The position numbers and the translations under genes were made by a program. Source: Bacillota bacterium (GTDB lineage: Bacteria; Bacillota; Sulfobacillia; Sulfobacillales; Sulfobacillaceae). Taken from it: DNA of 61,528 nt. Where the stretch lies: NCBI GenBank assembly GCA_021797825.1, contig JAJZZA010000009.1, positions 1 through 61,528 on the forward strand, in the 5' to 3' direction. Under the pieces are notes generated by a model, which was not told the origin of the DNA, searched no databases, and was given only the letters and a program-made list of their open reading frames with translations. Shown one piece after another: positions 1 through 9,422 of the stretch (the first letter of the stretch is position 1; each line of letters opens with the position of its first letter).

Positions 1-41
1 TGCCTGAGAGCGCGCGGAGCAGAATACTCCATTCATTGACG

Positions 42-150
42 GGGGCGGGCACTGAACGCGGGAGGCTCAGAGCCTCTCATCGAACTTCTTTGCGCGGTGG
101 CCCCCGGGGCGACCGTTAAGTAAGGTTATGGGCCGTTCAGTGCCCACCCC
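42..150. repeat. MITE-like inverted repeat with inner hairpin
   Basis: The arm at 42-58 (GGGGCGGGCACTGAACG) is the reverse complement of 134-150 with one mismatch in 17. Inside, GAGGCTC-A-GAGCCTC at about 62-76 forms a second stem. No gene lies in it. It could be a miniature transposable element, the end of a larger element, or a structured RNA; the sequence alone does not decide between these. Confidence 0.4.
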
Positions 151-809
151 TACCGGTTGGGGCGTCCGGATGATATTCCTACAATTTATGGGGTCGATTT
201 TTTCGGAGCAGGCTATGAGTGAGTATTGCCGCTTTTCGCGGTTCGATGGTTTAACCGGTTTCCAAACCGTGGTGGCCGAGCGGTGGTGGCACGCCGCGAC
301 GCGTTATCTCCGGAGACAATCGTGCCGTTCGCCGCACGGGGCCACGGAATCGTCGTGCCAGGACTGCCGAAGAAGCCTATAGCCGCGCCCGCAGCCGGGC
401 CAAGCGGCACGCCCGCGTCAAACAGGCGATGAAACGAAAACGCGCGATATCTTGGATCGGTTGACATCAGGACACCGTCATCCGGTTTCTGCGCGATTTT
501 CGGGTGTCATACGCCAACCTGTTCTCACACGGAGCGGCAACCGGACATTCGGATGATTGCGGTGCACCAAAACACTCGGGGACTGTTCGTCGGATAAACG
601 GTGCCACGATCTTCTGTCGGATCGGTAGGTGCGTGTCCGCTCTGAGGAAACTCGGATCATCTGTCCTTCATGGCAAATCTGCGGCAAGTCGTTCGCCGGG
701 AGGCCCGCATCTCTCGTCCGAGCGGCCACACAGAAACCACGGTCCATAAAATTTCAAGCATCCTAACAGCCCATGCATGTGAACCTGTTCAACCACATTG
801 GCGCCCAGG
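151..809. other. Intergenic stretch, no supported gene
   Basis: Several short open frames exist on both strands, but none has a ribosome binding site at its start or a recognisable domain. All are rich in Arg, Ser and Pro, as out-of-frame translations of GC-rich DNA are. A TACAAT hexamer near 178 could be a -10 box, but no gene follows it. Confidence 0.4.
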
Positions 810-1406
810 CTAAACTTTCTTACCCTGTGCAAGTCGTTGCAGGTACTTATAGAGCGGGTCAGACTGGGGCAGATGCGAAAGCGCCTGTTGTGCGATGGAT
901 TTGCCCTGACTTGCGTGGCCAAGTTGGGTCTCGGCCATACTCCAATTAAGCCAGCCGTAATCATAGCGTGGGTCCACTTGCGTGGTTTTTTGGTAGTACT
1001 GGGCAGCCTTGGCGTAGTTGTTCATAAGATGCGCGTACACATTGCCTAAATTGTTGTACGCGAGTCCCTTGCGCGGGTCCGCTTTGATAGCTTGCAGGTA
1101 GTAATGAACGGCCAGGGAGGTCTTACCATTGGTATAGGCGGCACGGCCAGCCTGGATCTGGTTTGTCCAATTGCTGGGAGTCTGGTTCGCAAGCGTTTCC
1201 CAACGCTTAAGATTCTTGTTGCCCGTATATTGCGCGGCTCCCTCCACGATGGTTGAAGGTGCCTTTGAGGAATGGGCCTGACCTTTTGCCCCAGTGTTGC
1301 GAGTCGGCGGGGACGTCACTTTGGATCCGCATCCAGCTACCGTAAACAGAACCGAGGCCAATCCGACGAACAAACTTAGAGAACTGACAAGACGAGGAGA
1401 TTTCAT
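810..1406 (-). CDS. TPR-repeat lipoprotein
   Basis: A 198-residue protein with a lipoprotein signal peptide: hydrophobic stretch at about 8-24 and lipobox VAGC with the lipidated Cys near residue 26. A low-complexity linker follows. Residues about 95-190 contain tetratricopeptide-type helical pairs, visible in repeats such as 'AYNNLGNVYAHLMNNYAKA' and 'YGWLNWSMAETQLG'. TPR lipoproteins act as protein-interaction scaffolds on the outer face of the membrane; the partner is unknown. The ATG is preceded by AAGGAGG about 14 bases away, which is long, but no better start is visible. It is monocistronic and reads away from the IS110 relic. Lipoprotein and TPR calls are firm; the role is open. Confidence 0.8.
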   Translation of the reverse strand: MKSPRLVSSLSLFVGLASVLFTVAGCGSKVTSPPTRNTGAKGQAHSSKAPSTIVEGAAQYTGNKNLKRWETLANQTPSNWTNQIQAGRAAYTNGKTSLAVHYYLQAIKADPRKGLAYNNLGNVYAHLMNNYAKAAQYYQKTTQVDPRYDYGWLNWSMAETQLGHASQGKSIAQQALSHLPQSDPLYKYLQRLAQGKKV

Positions 1407-2127
1407 GAGGCGTGGTATTCCCTCCTTAAAAATTGGATACGCAAAGTGTCTATGACTTCTTCATTGTGGGGGTTGAAGACCCGTGAACGCCAAGGCAACG
1501 CCTCCCCCGCAAACCAGAACGTGTCCCCGACTGCCCAGCCATTTTCGAGGTGGCACCCGGGACCCCTGTTGCCTCCCTTGTCACGACCCTAAAGCTGATA
1601 ACCATCCATGCATCCCCTGACAATCGTAACCATACTATCATACCAAGCGTCGTCTGCACTCCGGAAGCAACCCGACTATGCACCCTCATCATCGCCTATG
1701 CAGCGGGTCCCACCGGTTTCGGTCTGACTCGCCTCGGCTACCATCGGCCGGCATCGCGTGCGAGCTCATCGCGCCTGGGCACGTCCCGGTGCGTCCCACC
1801 GATCGCGTAAAAACCGACCGTGCGCGCAGAATGGCCATCGACCTGTGATCCGGTCAGGATCCTGTGTTTAATCACCAGGATTCCTCGAAAAAAGCATGAA
1901 CATTCCCTTATTTTCAGCATGCAGACGGCATCGTGACTGCAAACTGGACTGGAAGCCTTTACGGACATACTGGTAGGCAAAAATGACCGTGTCGCTGCAC
2001 TTTGGCCAGGTTGAAATGGCCTAGCATGCCCGTTTTATCCCAGTCCAGTCAGACAGCACCTGCGAATTGGCAACGAAGTCCGAAATGCTTTTTTTGAGGA
2101 ATCGTAAATGACGACAACGACATACTG
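1407..2127. other. Intergenic stretch, no supported gene
   Basis: It holds the ribosome binding site and presumably the promoter of the minus-strand TPR lipoprotein. The rest has only short frames without start signals. It ends where recognisable IS110-type transposase sequence begins, so part of it may be degraded element DNA. Confidence 0.4.
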
Positions 2128-2797
2128 TTGATCTCGATTCATCTCCCGACCCCCACCGCGGAAGCGCTTCGCGATTGGGCGCGGGAAGCGTTCGTCTACG
2201 ACCGCCGCCGCGTGCGGCAACGCGTGCCAAGTGCCTGGCACCCCGGTGGCGCACTTGAATTCGGCGGGTGCATCCTGAACCGGCTCCCCGTGGCGAGATG
2301 TGGAACGAACGGATCGGTCTCAAGGCCCACGCGAAGAGCTAGATGACCGGGTGACGCGCTTCGAACGCGGCATCCAAGCGGCGATTCCGCCTCATCCCCA
2401 AGCCCCGCTATTGACCGCCTGGCATGGCCCGCGGGACCTCCATGGGGCGACGGCAGCCGCGGTGGTCGCGGAGTTTGGCAACCCCTCCCCATTTCGTCAT
2501 CCCCGTGCCATGATGAGCCATGTCGGGGTGGTGCCCACCGCAGCGTCGAGAGGGCCGACCGATCGACGCGTCGATCGGCGCGGGGTGTGGGGCCGCGCCC
2601 GCGGTCTGGCAATCCGCCCGGAAGCCGGACGATTGGCCCGCCGCAACGCTTGCATGCCCGCCTCCGGAGCCTCACGGCCAAACGCATGGCGGGGTCCGGC
2701 GGTGGCCCGTGAACTCTGCGGGTCTCTCTGGGACATGGCCGTCTGGGTTCACGTCGAGACGGCTCGCGAGGCGGTGTCCCCGCCGACTTCGTCCTAA
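2128..2797 (+). pseudogene. Decayed IS110-family transposase
   Basis: Pieces of an IS110/IS1111-type transposase can be read on the plus strand in more than one frame. First is 'AREAFVYDRRRVRQRVPSA' (about 2190-2235). Then, in another frame, comes the Transposase_20 region: 'HGPRDLHGATAAAVVAEFGN' followed by 'HPRAMMSHVGVVPTAASRG' (about 2425-2550). Near 2700 is the C-terminal signature 'AVARELCGSLWDMAVWV'. The frame changes, and the N-terminal DEDD catalytic half is not seen, so this is a dead relic. IS110 elements have no long terminal inverted repeats, so the edges cannot be set from sequence alone. Confidence 0.7.
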
Positions 2798-3062
2798 TAC
2801 ACCCCCTGCGGCCCCGTGACCAACGAGTCTGGCGACACCCTGACCCACGCGCCTTTCGGTCGAAAGGCGGCCATCTCCCAGAAAGACAGCGAGGCCCGCA
2901 CCCTGTTTCGGGGTGCGATTGGCCCCGCAAGCTTGGCAAGACACCGGAGCCCGATGTCCTCCCAGCGCCAGACCCATGGCCTCGCCGTCTTCCCGCCAAC
3001 AATTTAAACCGTACACTGTAGGCTCATCCCCGGTCGGATGCCCCACCCAGACGGGGCTCCGG

Positions 3063-5246
3063 TTATCCGGCGCCTCCGCCAAACCCGAAATAGAAGCGTG
3101 AAAGGACGGCCCATAGGGCTCCCATGTTTAGTTGCCCCAAGCCCGTGACCGCGTTGTCCCGCGTGGTGATATTGTAGACCCCGTTATTGCCGTAACTGAC
3201 GGGCGTCATAATGGGACCATCCGGCAATAAGGGAGCGGGCCATTGCGAGATCTCGTAAAGGAGGGGGTTGACATTGCCCAACCGGCCACGGAGAAACGCC
3301 ATGTCCGCCACCCATCCCGCGAATAACGGAGCGCCGGCACTGGTGCCGCCCGAGAGGTTTGGCCATCCTCCAAAGAACGCGTAGTACCCAGGCGTCACCA
3401 CCGAGGCGGGGAGCGAAAAGTCCGGCGTCATCCGGCCGGGCAGGGTGGGATTGAGATGCGTTTGGTAATATGGCGCGGGCTCCAGCGTGCTCACCCCTCC
3501 GCTGGCAATCATGTTTTGAAGGGAGAGGAATGACAACAGGGTAGGGTTAGATAGTTCGCGACCGATGTTGCCACCCCACATAGCCGCTTGCGTCACTTGG
3601 GCGCCGGGGGTAACCGCGTCTTCCGTGCCCCCCACCGCACTCACGTACGGACTGTTCGCCGGATAGCTCGGCTGCGGCTGCATCATCCCGAATTGCGCTC
3701 CGGAATAGGCCCCGCTATCCCCGGCCGAGACACTAATCGTAATCCCCTCGGCGTTGGCGATTTGGGCGAGTAGATCCCACGAGGCCTGCGCACCCGGTGC
3801 ATAGGCCTGCTCCGCCAATTCCCCCCCGCCGTAACTGATGCTGAACACGCTGACCCGGTCCTGCAGGTTTACCTGATTTAACGCACTGCGCAGGCTACCG
3901 GCTGCATAGATCGCAATGTTGGCGCCGGGGGCCGAGGTTTCCATCATCTGCAGGTCGAGGCTTAGTTCCCCTTCGATGCCCCCCAGGTTGGACGTATACA
4001 CGTTGGGTCCGACGTAAGCGGTGCTGATATTGGGGGGCATCAAGCCGAACTGCTGGGCAAACAGACCGACATCGTTCTCAGAAGGGGCAAACACGTTGCC
4101 CGCCGTGTAGACGCCGATCGCCGGGCGGACGTTACCTCCCTCGACCGCGGTCACCTGGCTCACCAATTGGTTGGCGTGAAACACCGTATTGACCGAATTC
4201 GTGGCGGGATTCCAGGGCGCCAAGATATTCCCGGTAATGCCGTAAATCCCAAACAACGGCGCCGCGTTGGTGGTAGCGGCCGCGGGTCCTCGGAACTCGG
4301 CCGCCGGCAGTTGCACCGTCACCTGGTTGCCCGCCGTATCTCTCACGGTTAAGGCCGCGCTGACCGTTTGCTGCTGAGCCAGTGAGAAATCAACCACCAT
4401 CTGCCCCCCTGGCGGGTTGCTGTACCACATCACCAACGGCAACGGTCCCAAAATGGGTCCCTGCAGGCGGTTCACAAACAAGAAGTTGGTATCGGGCTGG
4501 CCGTTAAGGGTCGCCGTCACCAAATAGCGCACCGCCATGCCCGGATAATGCGCCGCCCCCGACAACATCTGCACGTTCACGGTAAAGTTCCCGCTGCTGG
4601 CGCTATTGCTAGCCCCAACCGGCGTGGAACCCATCGCCGCTTTGGGGGCGTACACCGCCTTTAACATCTTCGCCTTCTGAAACCCGGTCTGCGGCGTGGA
4701 GGTGACAAACCCGGTCAGACCCGCGGCGCCCCGAATCCAATTCGGCAACACTAATGCGCTGTCCGGGGCCACAAATTGTGTGCTGCCTTTCTGATAACGG
4801 GCGAGTTGCGTCTGAAACATCTGGTCCACTTGGCCCACCGTGCCGTGAACCTGTAGGATTTGCCCTCCCAGATGCGCCGTCAAGCCGTTGGCCGCTAATC
4901 CCGCCTGAATCTGCGACACGACCGCCGAGGCAGGACCAAAACGTGCCGCCACCTGCGACGGGGTGAGAAACTGCCGGTAGCCCGGCGTCCCGGGTTGGCT
5001 TGCCGTCTTAGCAAATTGCGCCAGCCCCTGGGGATCGCGCGACGGCAACACCACCCCAAATGAAAAGGGGGACGATGGACTCAGCGTGCTGAGTCGCTGA
5101 CTACCGGCCAGCACCGATTGTGGCAACACCGGGTCCATGGCCGGCAACAGCACCGCTTGCGGCGTCGTGGCCGACACCGTGGCCGACACCAGTCCCAGTC
5201 CCGGCACCGTGGCCGCCAGGGCCAGTCCGATAAGTTTCTTCATCAT
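3063..5246 (-). CDS. Secreted sedolisin-family (S53) serine-carboxyl peptidase
   Basis: A 727-residue pre-pro-protease. Residues 1-27 form a signal peptide. Residues about 45-185 match the S53 propeptide (for example 'PGYRQFLTPSQVAARFG'). The catalytic residues can be placed: Glu427 and Asp431 in 'GELSLDL', the oxyanion Asp510 in 'SVSAGDSGAYSG', and the nucleophile Ser636 in 'GGTSAGAP'. Sedolisins are endopeptidases active at acid pH outside the cell and are activated by propeptide release. Between propeptide and catalytic core, about residues 205-345, lies an extra beta-rich segment not typical of the family. The C-terminal calcium site looks reduced ('NITTRDNAVTGLGQLN'). GGAGG precedes the ATGATG start. 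It may process the neighbouring surface proteins or scavenge peptides; both are inference. Confidence 0.92.
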   Translation of the reverse strand: MMKKLIGLALAATVPGLGLVSATVSATTPQAVLLPAMDPVLPQSVLAGSQRLSTLSPSSPFSFGVVLPSRDPQGLAQFAKTASQPGTPGYRQFLTPSQVAARFGPASAVVSQIQAGLAANGLTAHLGGQILQVHGTVGQVDQMFQTQLARYQKGSTQFVAPDSALVLPNWIRGAAGLTGFVTSTPQTGFQKAKMLKAVYAPKAAMGSTPVGASNSASSGNFTVNVQMLSGAAHYPGMAVRYLVTATLNGQPDTNFLFVNRLQGPILGPLPLVMWYSNPPGGQMVVDFSLAQQQTVSAALTVRDTAGNQVTVQLPAAEFRGPAAATTNAAPLFGIYGITGNILAPWNPATNSVNTVFHANQLVSQVTAVEGGNVRPAIGVYTAGNVFAPSENDVGLFAQQFGLMPPNISTAYVGPNVYTSNLGGIEGELSLDLQMMETSAPGANIAIYAAGSLRSALNQVNLQDRVSVFSISYGGGELAEQAYAPGAQASWDLLAQIANAEGITISVSAGDSGAYSGAQFGMMQPQPSYPANSPYVSAVGGTEDAVTPGAQVTQAAMWGGNIGRELSNPTLLSFLSLQNMIASGGVSTLEPAPYYQTHLNPTLPGRMTPDFSLPASVVTPGYYAFFGGWPNLSGGTSAGAPLFAGWVADMAFLRGRLGNVNPLLYEISQWPAPLLPDGPIMTPVSYGNNGVYNITTRDNAVTGLGQLNMGALWAVLSRFYFGFGGGAG

Positions 5247-5371
5247 CTCTGACTTTCCTCCATTCCCGCAATTGCAAATTCTCTAATCGCTCATTCCGGT
5301 TTGCACATGAATTGTTGTTGCCCCGCGATTTTCCCGAACTTCATGCGCAACCGGCCAATCCCGCACGGAAC

Positions 5372-5408
5372 GTTGGGGGGGCCGACCCTGCCGGATCGGC
5401 CCCCCAAC
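5372..5408 (-). terminator. Strong GC hairpin after the 1087-residue gene
   Basis: The arms 5372-5385 and 5396-5408 pair over 13 bases with one extra G, closing a 10-base loop. It lies 16 bases past the stop codon of the minus-strand surface-protein gene and before the sedolisin start. It has no U-tract. A terminator or mRNA-stabilising hairpin separating the two genes is the likely role. Confidence 0.6.
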
Positions 5409-5423
5409 ATCATGCCGCGTTAC

Positions 5424-8400
5424 CTAAAACGTGCCGTTGATGCTCGAGCCCTCGATGGTGATGTGTGCCACATCCGTCGTTGGGACGGTCGTGCTGCTTT
5501 CTGCGGTAATGGTGTACTGGCCTGCCGTATTGGTTTGCGTCACCGTAAAGTCTCCCGGCGCCAGGCTGCCGACGCTGACTCCCGTATACGTGACCTCCGG
5601 CGAAGCGCTGGTATCGACCAAAGCCGCATCCGCATAGGTGAGCCCAGTGATCGGGTTGCCGAACTGGTCAGCCACGTTCACCGTCCACGCATAGGTGTAG
5701 GCTCCCGATGATCCGCCCTGCGTAGCCACGCCGTTGCTGGTGCCGGCAAATGTCGCCGTCGCTACCGGCACGTACGTCGCTCCCACCGTCACCGATTGCG
5801 TGGCGCTGTCAACCAGCGAGACCGCCACGCCGTTTTGTCCAGCCGGAATCGTCACCTGTGTTATCACCTGGCCGCTGGAGTTCTCAAAGACCGCACTGGC
5901 AGAATTCGTTGTCAGGTTAACGGTCACACCGCCGCTCGGCGCATCGACGATGTTCCCCGTGTTATCCGTGACGTGCACCCACACCGTCTGCGGCGTGTTG
6001 GCGGTCGCGGACAATGTTCCCGTCGAACCGACATTGTAATTCGTGTCGGTTGCCAGATTGAGTGCCGCCGGAACATCTTGCGCAATTTCGGTGCCACTGG
6101 CGAACAGGCCGACACCGGCCGCACTCCCGGCGTTCACTACCACCGTCGCCGTAACCGGAGCCACGGCGCTATTGGAGGCATCCGTCACGGTCACCGTGTA
6201 GGTGCCCGCCATATCGGTCTTCACCGTTATCGGCGTGTTGACGCCGGTATAGCTTACCGTGCCGCTCTTCCCGGGGTACATGGGATTGGTACTGGTGATG
6301 GTGTAGTTCAAGGTGTCCCCGGTGCTCATCGGTGCATTCGCGGCGTTCTCTTCGGTAATCAGAACAGCGGGGTAGGATGCTCCCGCGGTATACGACGAAC
6401 CGGCCAGATACGGCGTGCCCGTGGTGCTGGCCACCAAGTGGCTGACCAGACTGCCGGTCTCGTCAATGGTCGCGGAGTTGGCCGAGGTCAGCGACGCGCC
6501 GTCGGCCAGCGTTCCGCCCACCGTGACGGCCCCATCGTTCCCTTGGGCGACTGCCGAGGCGGTCACCGAGGCTGCGCCGGACGAGTTAACGTTGACAGTT
6601 TGCTGCGACAGGCTGCCGGCGCCGCCGCTCAACTGCAGTTCATTCGAGTTGGTGGTATCGGTAAACGTCAGGGTCGCGCCAGGGGCGGACACCGGGTTGC
6701 CCAGAATGTCTTCCACTTGGCCGGTCACCGTCAGGGAGGGATTGGTTGGTGTCACATCGACCGTCTGCTGAGCGCCCGACGCCGTGTATTCGGCGGGCGT
6801 GACCCCCACCTGATTGGGAACTCCCGCGGTGATGGTGACGGGAATCGTGAGGGTATTGGTGAGGCCTTCGGACACCGTCACGTCGTACGTTCCCGCCGCC
6901 AGCGCACCGCCGGTGTACTCCAACCCAAAGGTATAGGATCCATCACCGTTATTGGCCAACCCGGTTACCAGTAAATTGCTGACGGGATTGCCATGTAAGG
7001 TAACCGCCACCGAAGGCTTCGGGGCCGAGACCGCAAGGCCATTGGGATCGGTCGCCTGAATGGTCCAGTATGGTGAAAACCTGTAGTTAGGCGCATAGGG
7101 GTCAATGGACCAGATATTAGGTGCTTCACTCAAATTGTTCGCCGCATACGAGTCCGCGGCCACTTGATCGGCCGTGTAGGTGCCGGGGGTTGATGAGGTG
7201 ACGGTCCACGAATTGGCGTTTTGCGGCGGGACGACCATGATCTGGATAGGCGGCCCCACCGGCAGGCCGTTGCTGGCATTGCTGAGGGTTAAGGTGACCA
7301 TCCCGCTGGCGTTGGCATTCGGGACGAGGTTGACGTAGTCACCGTAGGCGCCACTGTATACACCCAAACCAAGCGTAGCCGACGTCAGGCCAGGTTGCGT
7401 GTATCCAGTGAAGGAGTTGTACTCTGTCAATGTGGCTGGGCCGGATACCGATACCGTTATCGTTCCCGCATCACCGTACCCATATCCCAGCGGTAACGGC
7501 ACTTGGTTTTGGTCAGCCACATAGGCACCCAGGTACAAGCTGGTATTCGCGTTGGACATCACCGAGGGCAGGGGCCCAAGACTGGCGTATTGCGCCAGCA
7601 CGTCATAGGTCGCTTGGGGCGCCGTCAAGTTAATCTTGGCCGCGTTACCCGATTCCAAGCTTTGCCCGGGGAGCAACGGCACCACGGCGACGGTGTCACC
7701 AATATTGTTCGATCCCACCCAGCTTTGTTCGACCAGTTGAATGGTAGCAACGCCGTTGGTGGCTTGGAACAGGTACGGGTTGGCTTGCGTGTTGTTGGCG
7801 GTGTTGCCGTTCATCGCGTTAGTCGGTGTCAAGTCACTGCCCTGCAAGACGACGCCCACCGCCCCGTTGTAGTTCAGCACGGTGTTGCCGTTGCTGTCGA
7901 CCACCGTCGCGGTCATGCTGGTCGTGGCGGCGCCGTCGGCGGCCATGCTGGTGGTGGTGGGTGACAGGTTGATCATGGCGGCTTGCCCAAAGGCGATCCC
8001 GGTCAGCACGTTCGACCAAATCGCGCCTTCCAGGTCATTGACCGCCAGCGGGCTCTTGGCGTACGCGATCATCCGGTAGTTGCCCGCCACCGGGGCGTTA
8101 AAGGTGAAGGTGTAGGTGCCGTTGCTGTTGTTGGGCGCCATGTAATTGGTGCCGTGCCAGGTCCCGGTCACCGGGTTCTGCCACCAGAATTGGTATTGCG
8201 GGTCGTAGATGTTGCTGGCGCTGGCCGTCACGCTAATCTTTTGGCCCACCGCCACATCCGTGGTATTGCCGGTCAGGGTGACCGAACTGTTCACAAAAAC
8301 ACCGTCAGATCCATTGGCGGGACTGACGGCGGCGCTCCAATCACCGGCCTGCACTTGGCTGGCGCTCATCGTGTTCACCGAAACCAGATAATCCCCGCTG

Positions 8401-8687
8401 GTCGGCGTGCTTAAGGTGAAGTTGGGGCTGGACTGCCACGAAGTGCCCTGCACCCAAGTCCCGTTAGGCTCTTCCACCCAGAATTGATACATCGCATTGG
8501 ATACATTGGATGCCGCCGCGGTAAAGCTGACGGTCCCTCCCGGCGTCGACGTGATCGAGCTACCGGTCAGGGTGACCGAAGGGGTGCCTGCTGCCAGCGC
8601 ACTGGCTCCGGGCAACAGGGACATCAGCATCATGGAGGATCCGAGCACCAAGCTGCTGATTTTCTTTGTCGTTCGTCCTGTTTGCAT
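5424..8687 (-). CDS. Giant secreted Ig-like surface protein
   Basis: A 1087-residue protein with a signal peptide (hydrophobic core about 11-30, cleavage near 'ALA' 31-33). The mature chain is rich in Ser, Thr, Val, Asn and Gly and has almost no Cys. Two N-terminal modules carry the same signature, 'YQFWVEEPNGTW' at about 67-78 and 'YQFWWQNPVTGTW' at about 165-177. Bacterial Ig-like (Big_1/invasin-type) modules follow, recognisable by phrases such as 'DGAATTSMTATVVDSNGN', 'TGQVEDILGNPVSAPG' and 'VNVADQFGNPITGLT'. No SLH domain, LPXTG motif or C-terminal membrane anchor was seen, so attachment is unexplained. An S-layer-like or adhesive coat protein is the best guess. It shares its signature with the 597-residue protein upstream. 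Confidence 0.8.
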   Translation of the reverse strand: MQTGRTTKKISSLVLGSSMMLMSLLPGASALAAGTPSVTLTGSSITSTPGGTVSFTAAASNVSNAMYQFWVEEPNGTWVQGTSWQSSPNFTLSTPTSGDYLVSVNTMSASQVQAGDWSAAVSPANGSDGVFVNSSVTLTGNTTDVAVGQKISVTASASNIYDPQYQFWWQNPVTGTWHGTNYMAPNNSNGTYTFTFNAPVAGNYRMIAYAKSPLAVNDLEGAIWSNVLTGIAFGQAAMINLSPTTTSMAADGAATTSMTATVVDSNGNTVLNYNGAVGVVLQGSDLTPTNAMNGNTANNTQANPYLFQATNGVATIQLVEQSWVGSNNIGDTVAVVPLLPGQSLESGNAAKINLTAPQATYDVLAQYASLGPLPSVMSNANTSLYLGAYVADQNQVPLPLGYGYGDAGTITVSVSGPATLTEYNSFTGYTQPGLTSATLGLGVYSGAYGDYVNLVPNANASGMVTLTLSNASNGLPVGPPIQIMVVPPQNANSWTVTSSTPGTYTADQVAADSYAANNLSEAPNIWSIDPYAPNYRFSPYWTIQATDPNGLAVSAPKPSVAVTLHGNPVSNLLVTGLANNGDGSYTFGLEYTGGALAAGTYDVTVSEGLTNTLTIPVTITAGVPNQVGVTPAEYTASGAQQTVDVTPTNPSLTVTGQVEDILGNPVSAPGATLTFTDTTNSNELQLSGGAGSLSQQTVNVNSSGAASVTASAVAQGNDGAVTVGGTLADGASLTSANSATIDETGSLVSHLVASTTGTPYLAGSSYTAGASYPAVLITEENAANAPMSTGDTLNYTITSTNPMYPGKSGTVSYTGVNTPITVKTDMAGTYTVTVTDASNSAVAPVTATVVVNAGSAAGVGLFASGTEIAQDVPAALNLATDTNYNVGSTGTLSATANTPQTVWVHVTDNTGNIVDAPSGGVTVNLTTNSASAVFENSSGQVITQVTIPAGQNGVAVSLVDSATQSVTVGATYVPVATATFAGTSNGVATQGGSSGAYTYAWTVNVADQFGNPITGLTYADAALVDTSASPEVTYTGVSVGSLAPGDFTVTQTNTAGQYTITAESSTTVPTTDVAHITIEGSSINGTF

Positions 8688-8752
8688 CGACTTGCCAAAA
8701 CCTCCTCATGAGACCTTTGTGCTCTTGTGCACACTGCCGACGCGCTGGCCGG

Positions 8753-8965
8753 CTACATCCCGCCGCCCCCGTGCTCCGTCGGGGGCTCGGGGTTGGCGTT
8801 CTCGGGTACGACATTAGCAAAGTAGTACTCTAGCGCCGCATTGACGATGGCAACTTGACTCAGTCCGGTCTCGTACGACCGCCTCATCAGTCTCTCTTTC
8901 AATTCCGGCGTCAGACGAACTTGAAATGCTACGTACGCGCGAGACCGCCCGTAAAAGTTCGCCAC
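8753..8965 (-). CDS. Ribbon-helix-helix (CopG/Arc-type) regulator
   Basis: A 70-residue protein whose middle, 'VAFQVRLTPELKERLMRR' followed by 'GLSQVAIVNAALEYYF', fits a ribbon-helix-helix fold: a short beta strand that would insert in the DNA major groove, then two helices. The C-terminus is a Pro/Glu/Gly tail. The GTG at 8965 was chosen because GGAGGTGAGAGGTGG stands just upstream; the in-frame ATG at 9007 has no ribosome binding site. It lies between the two large surface-protein genes on the same strand, 65 bases before the 1087-residue gene, so it may control them. A pair of 10-base inverted half-sites upstream (9064-9115) is a plausible operator. It could also be an antitoxin, but no toxin gene is adjacent. 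Confidence 0.7.
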   Translation of the reverse strand: MANFYGRSRAYVAFQVRLTPELKERLMRRSYETGLSQVAIVNAALEYYFANVVPENANPEPPTEHGGGGM

Positions 8966-9063
8966 GACGTACCACCTCTCACCTCCTGCAACCGCACCGT
9001 CCGTCATTGCCCAGACGGCATTGATGCTGGGTTTTCCGCGAGGCCGTCCAGATTCTCGTCGAG

Positions 9064-9115
9064 TGATACCAACTTAAGATGGTTTGAGTAAACAATGCAC
9101 GATAGGTTGGTATCA
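9064..9115. promoter_or_regulatory. Paired inverted half-sites, candidate RHH operator
   Basis: TGATACCAAC at 9064-9073 and its exact reverse complement GTTGGTATCA at 9106-9115 are 32 bases apart, about four helical turns centre to centre. They lie some 100 bases upstream of the ribbon-helix-helix gene start in a stretch poorer in GC than its surroundings. A looped or paired operator is inferred. Confidence 0.45.
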
Positions 9116-9170
9116 ACTCCGAAGATTGAGTTCTCTATCGGCCACCCAATTCCTTCTTCCCGAAGAAATT

Positions 9171-9267
9171 TTTTGCAGAAAATTTTTTAGAGGCTAACGA
9201 CGATTCCTGTTTTATTGTATCGGGAAGATTCCAGAATTTCGACGGGTTTCCTTCATTTTCTGCAAAA
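9171..9267. repeat. 13-base perfect inverted repeat in AT-rich DNA
   Basis: TTTTGCAGAAAAT (9171-9183) is exactly repeated in inverse as ATTTTCTGCAAAA (9255-9267), 71 bases apart. Just before it, TTCTTC-CC-GAAGAA forms a smaller palindrome. The A+T content is well above that of the flanking genes. No coding frame is supported here. Confidence 0.5.
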
Positions 9268-9364
9268 TTTTCTGTTGGTTTCCTGGGCTCCCACCGTATT
9301 CCGGCCATTTCTTAGACGAAAGAGGACTAAACGGCAGAACGCGACGGCTCGGCCAGGGGACCGC

Positions 9365-9393
9365 GCGCCGGGCCGCAAGAAACGGCCCGGCGC
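9365..9393 (-). terminator. 11-bp GC hairpin after the 597-residue gene
   Basis: GCGCCGGGCCG (9365-9375) and CGGCCCGGCGC (9383-9393) pair perfectly around a 7-base loop, 30 bases beyond the stop codon of the minus-strand surface-protein gene. No U-run follows, so it is either a U-less terminator or a 3'-end stabiliser. Confidence 0.6.
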
Positions 9394-9422
9394 ACGGCTT
9401 CACGGTTGCGGCGATATCCCGG

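Noticed and set aside
5796-6974. 392-codon plus-strand open frame
   Set aside because: Antisense to the 1087-residue surface protein; Arg/Gly/His-rich composition typical of the complement of a GC-rich gene; no start signal.
8753-8965. RHH gene as antitoxin of a toxin-antitoxin pair
   Set aside because: No small toxin gene adjoins it; neighbours are large secreted proteins, so a regulator is more likely.
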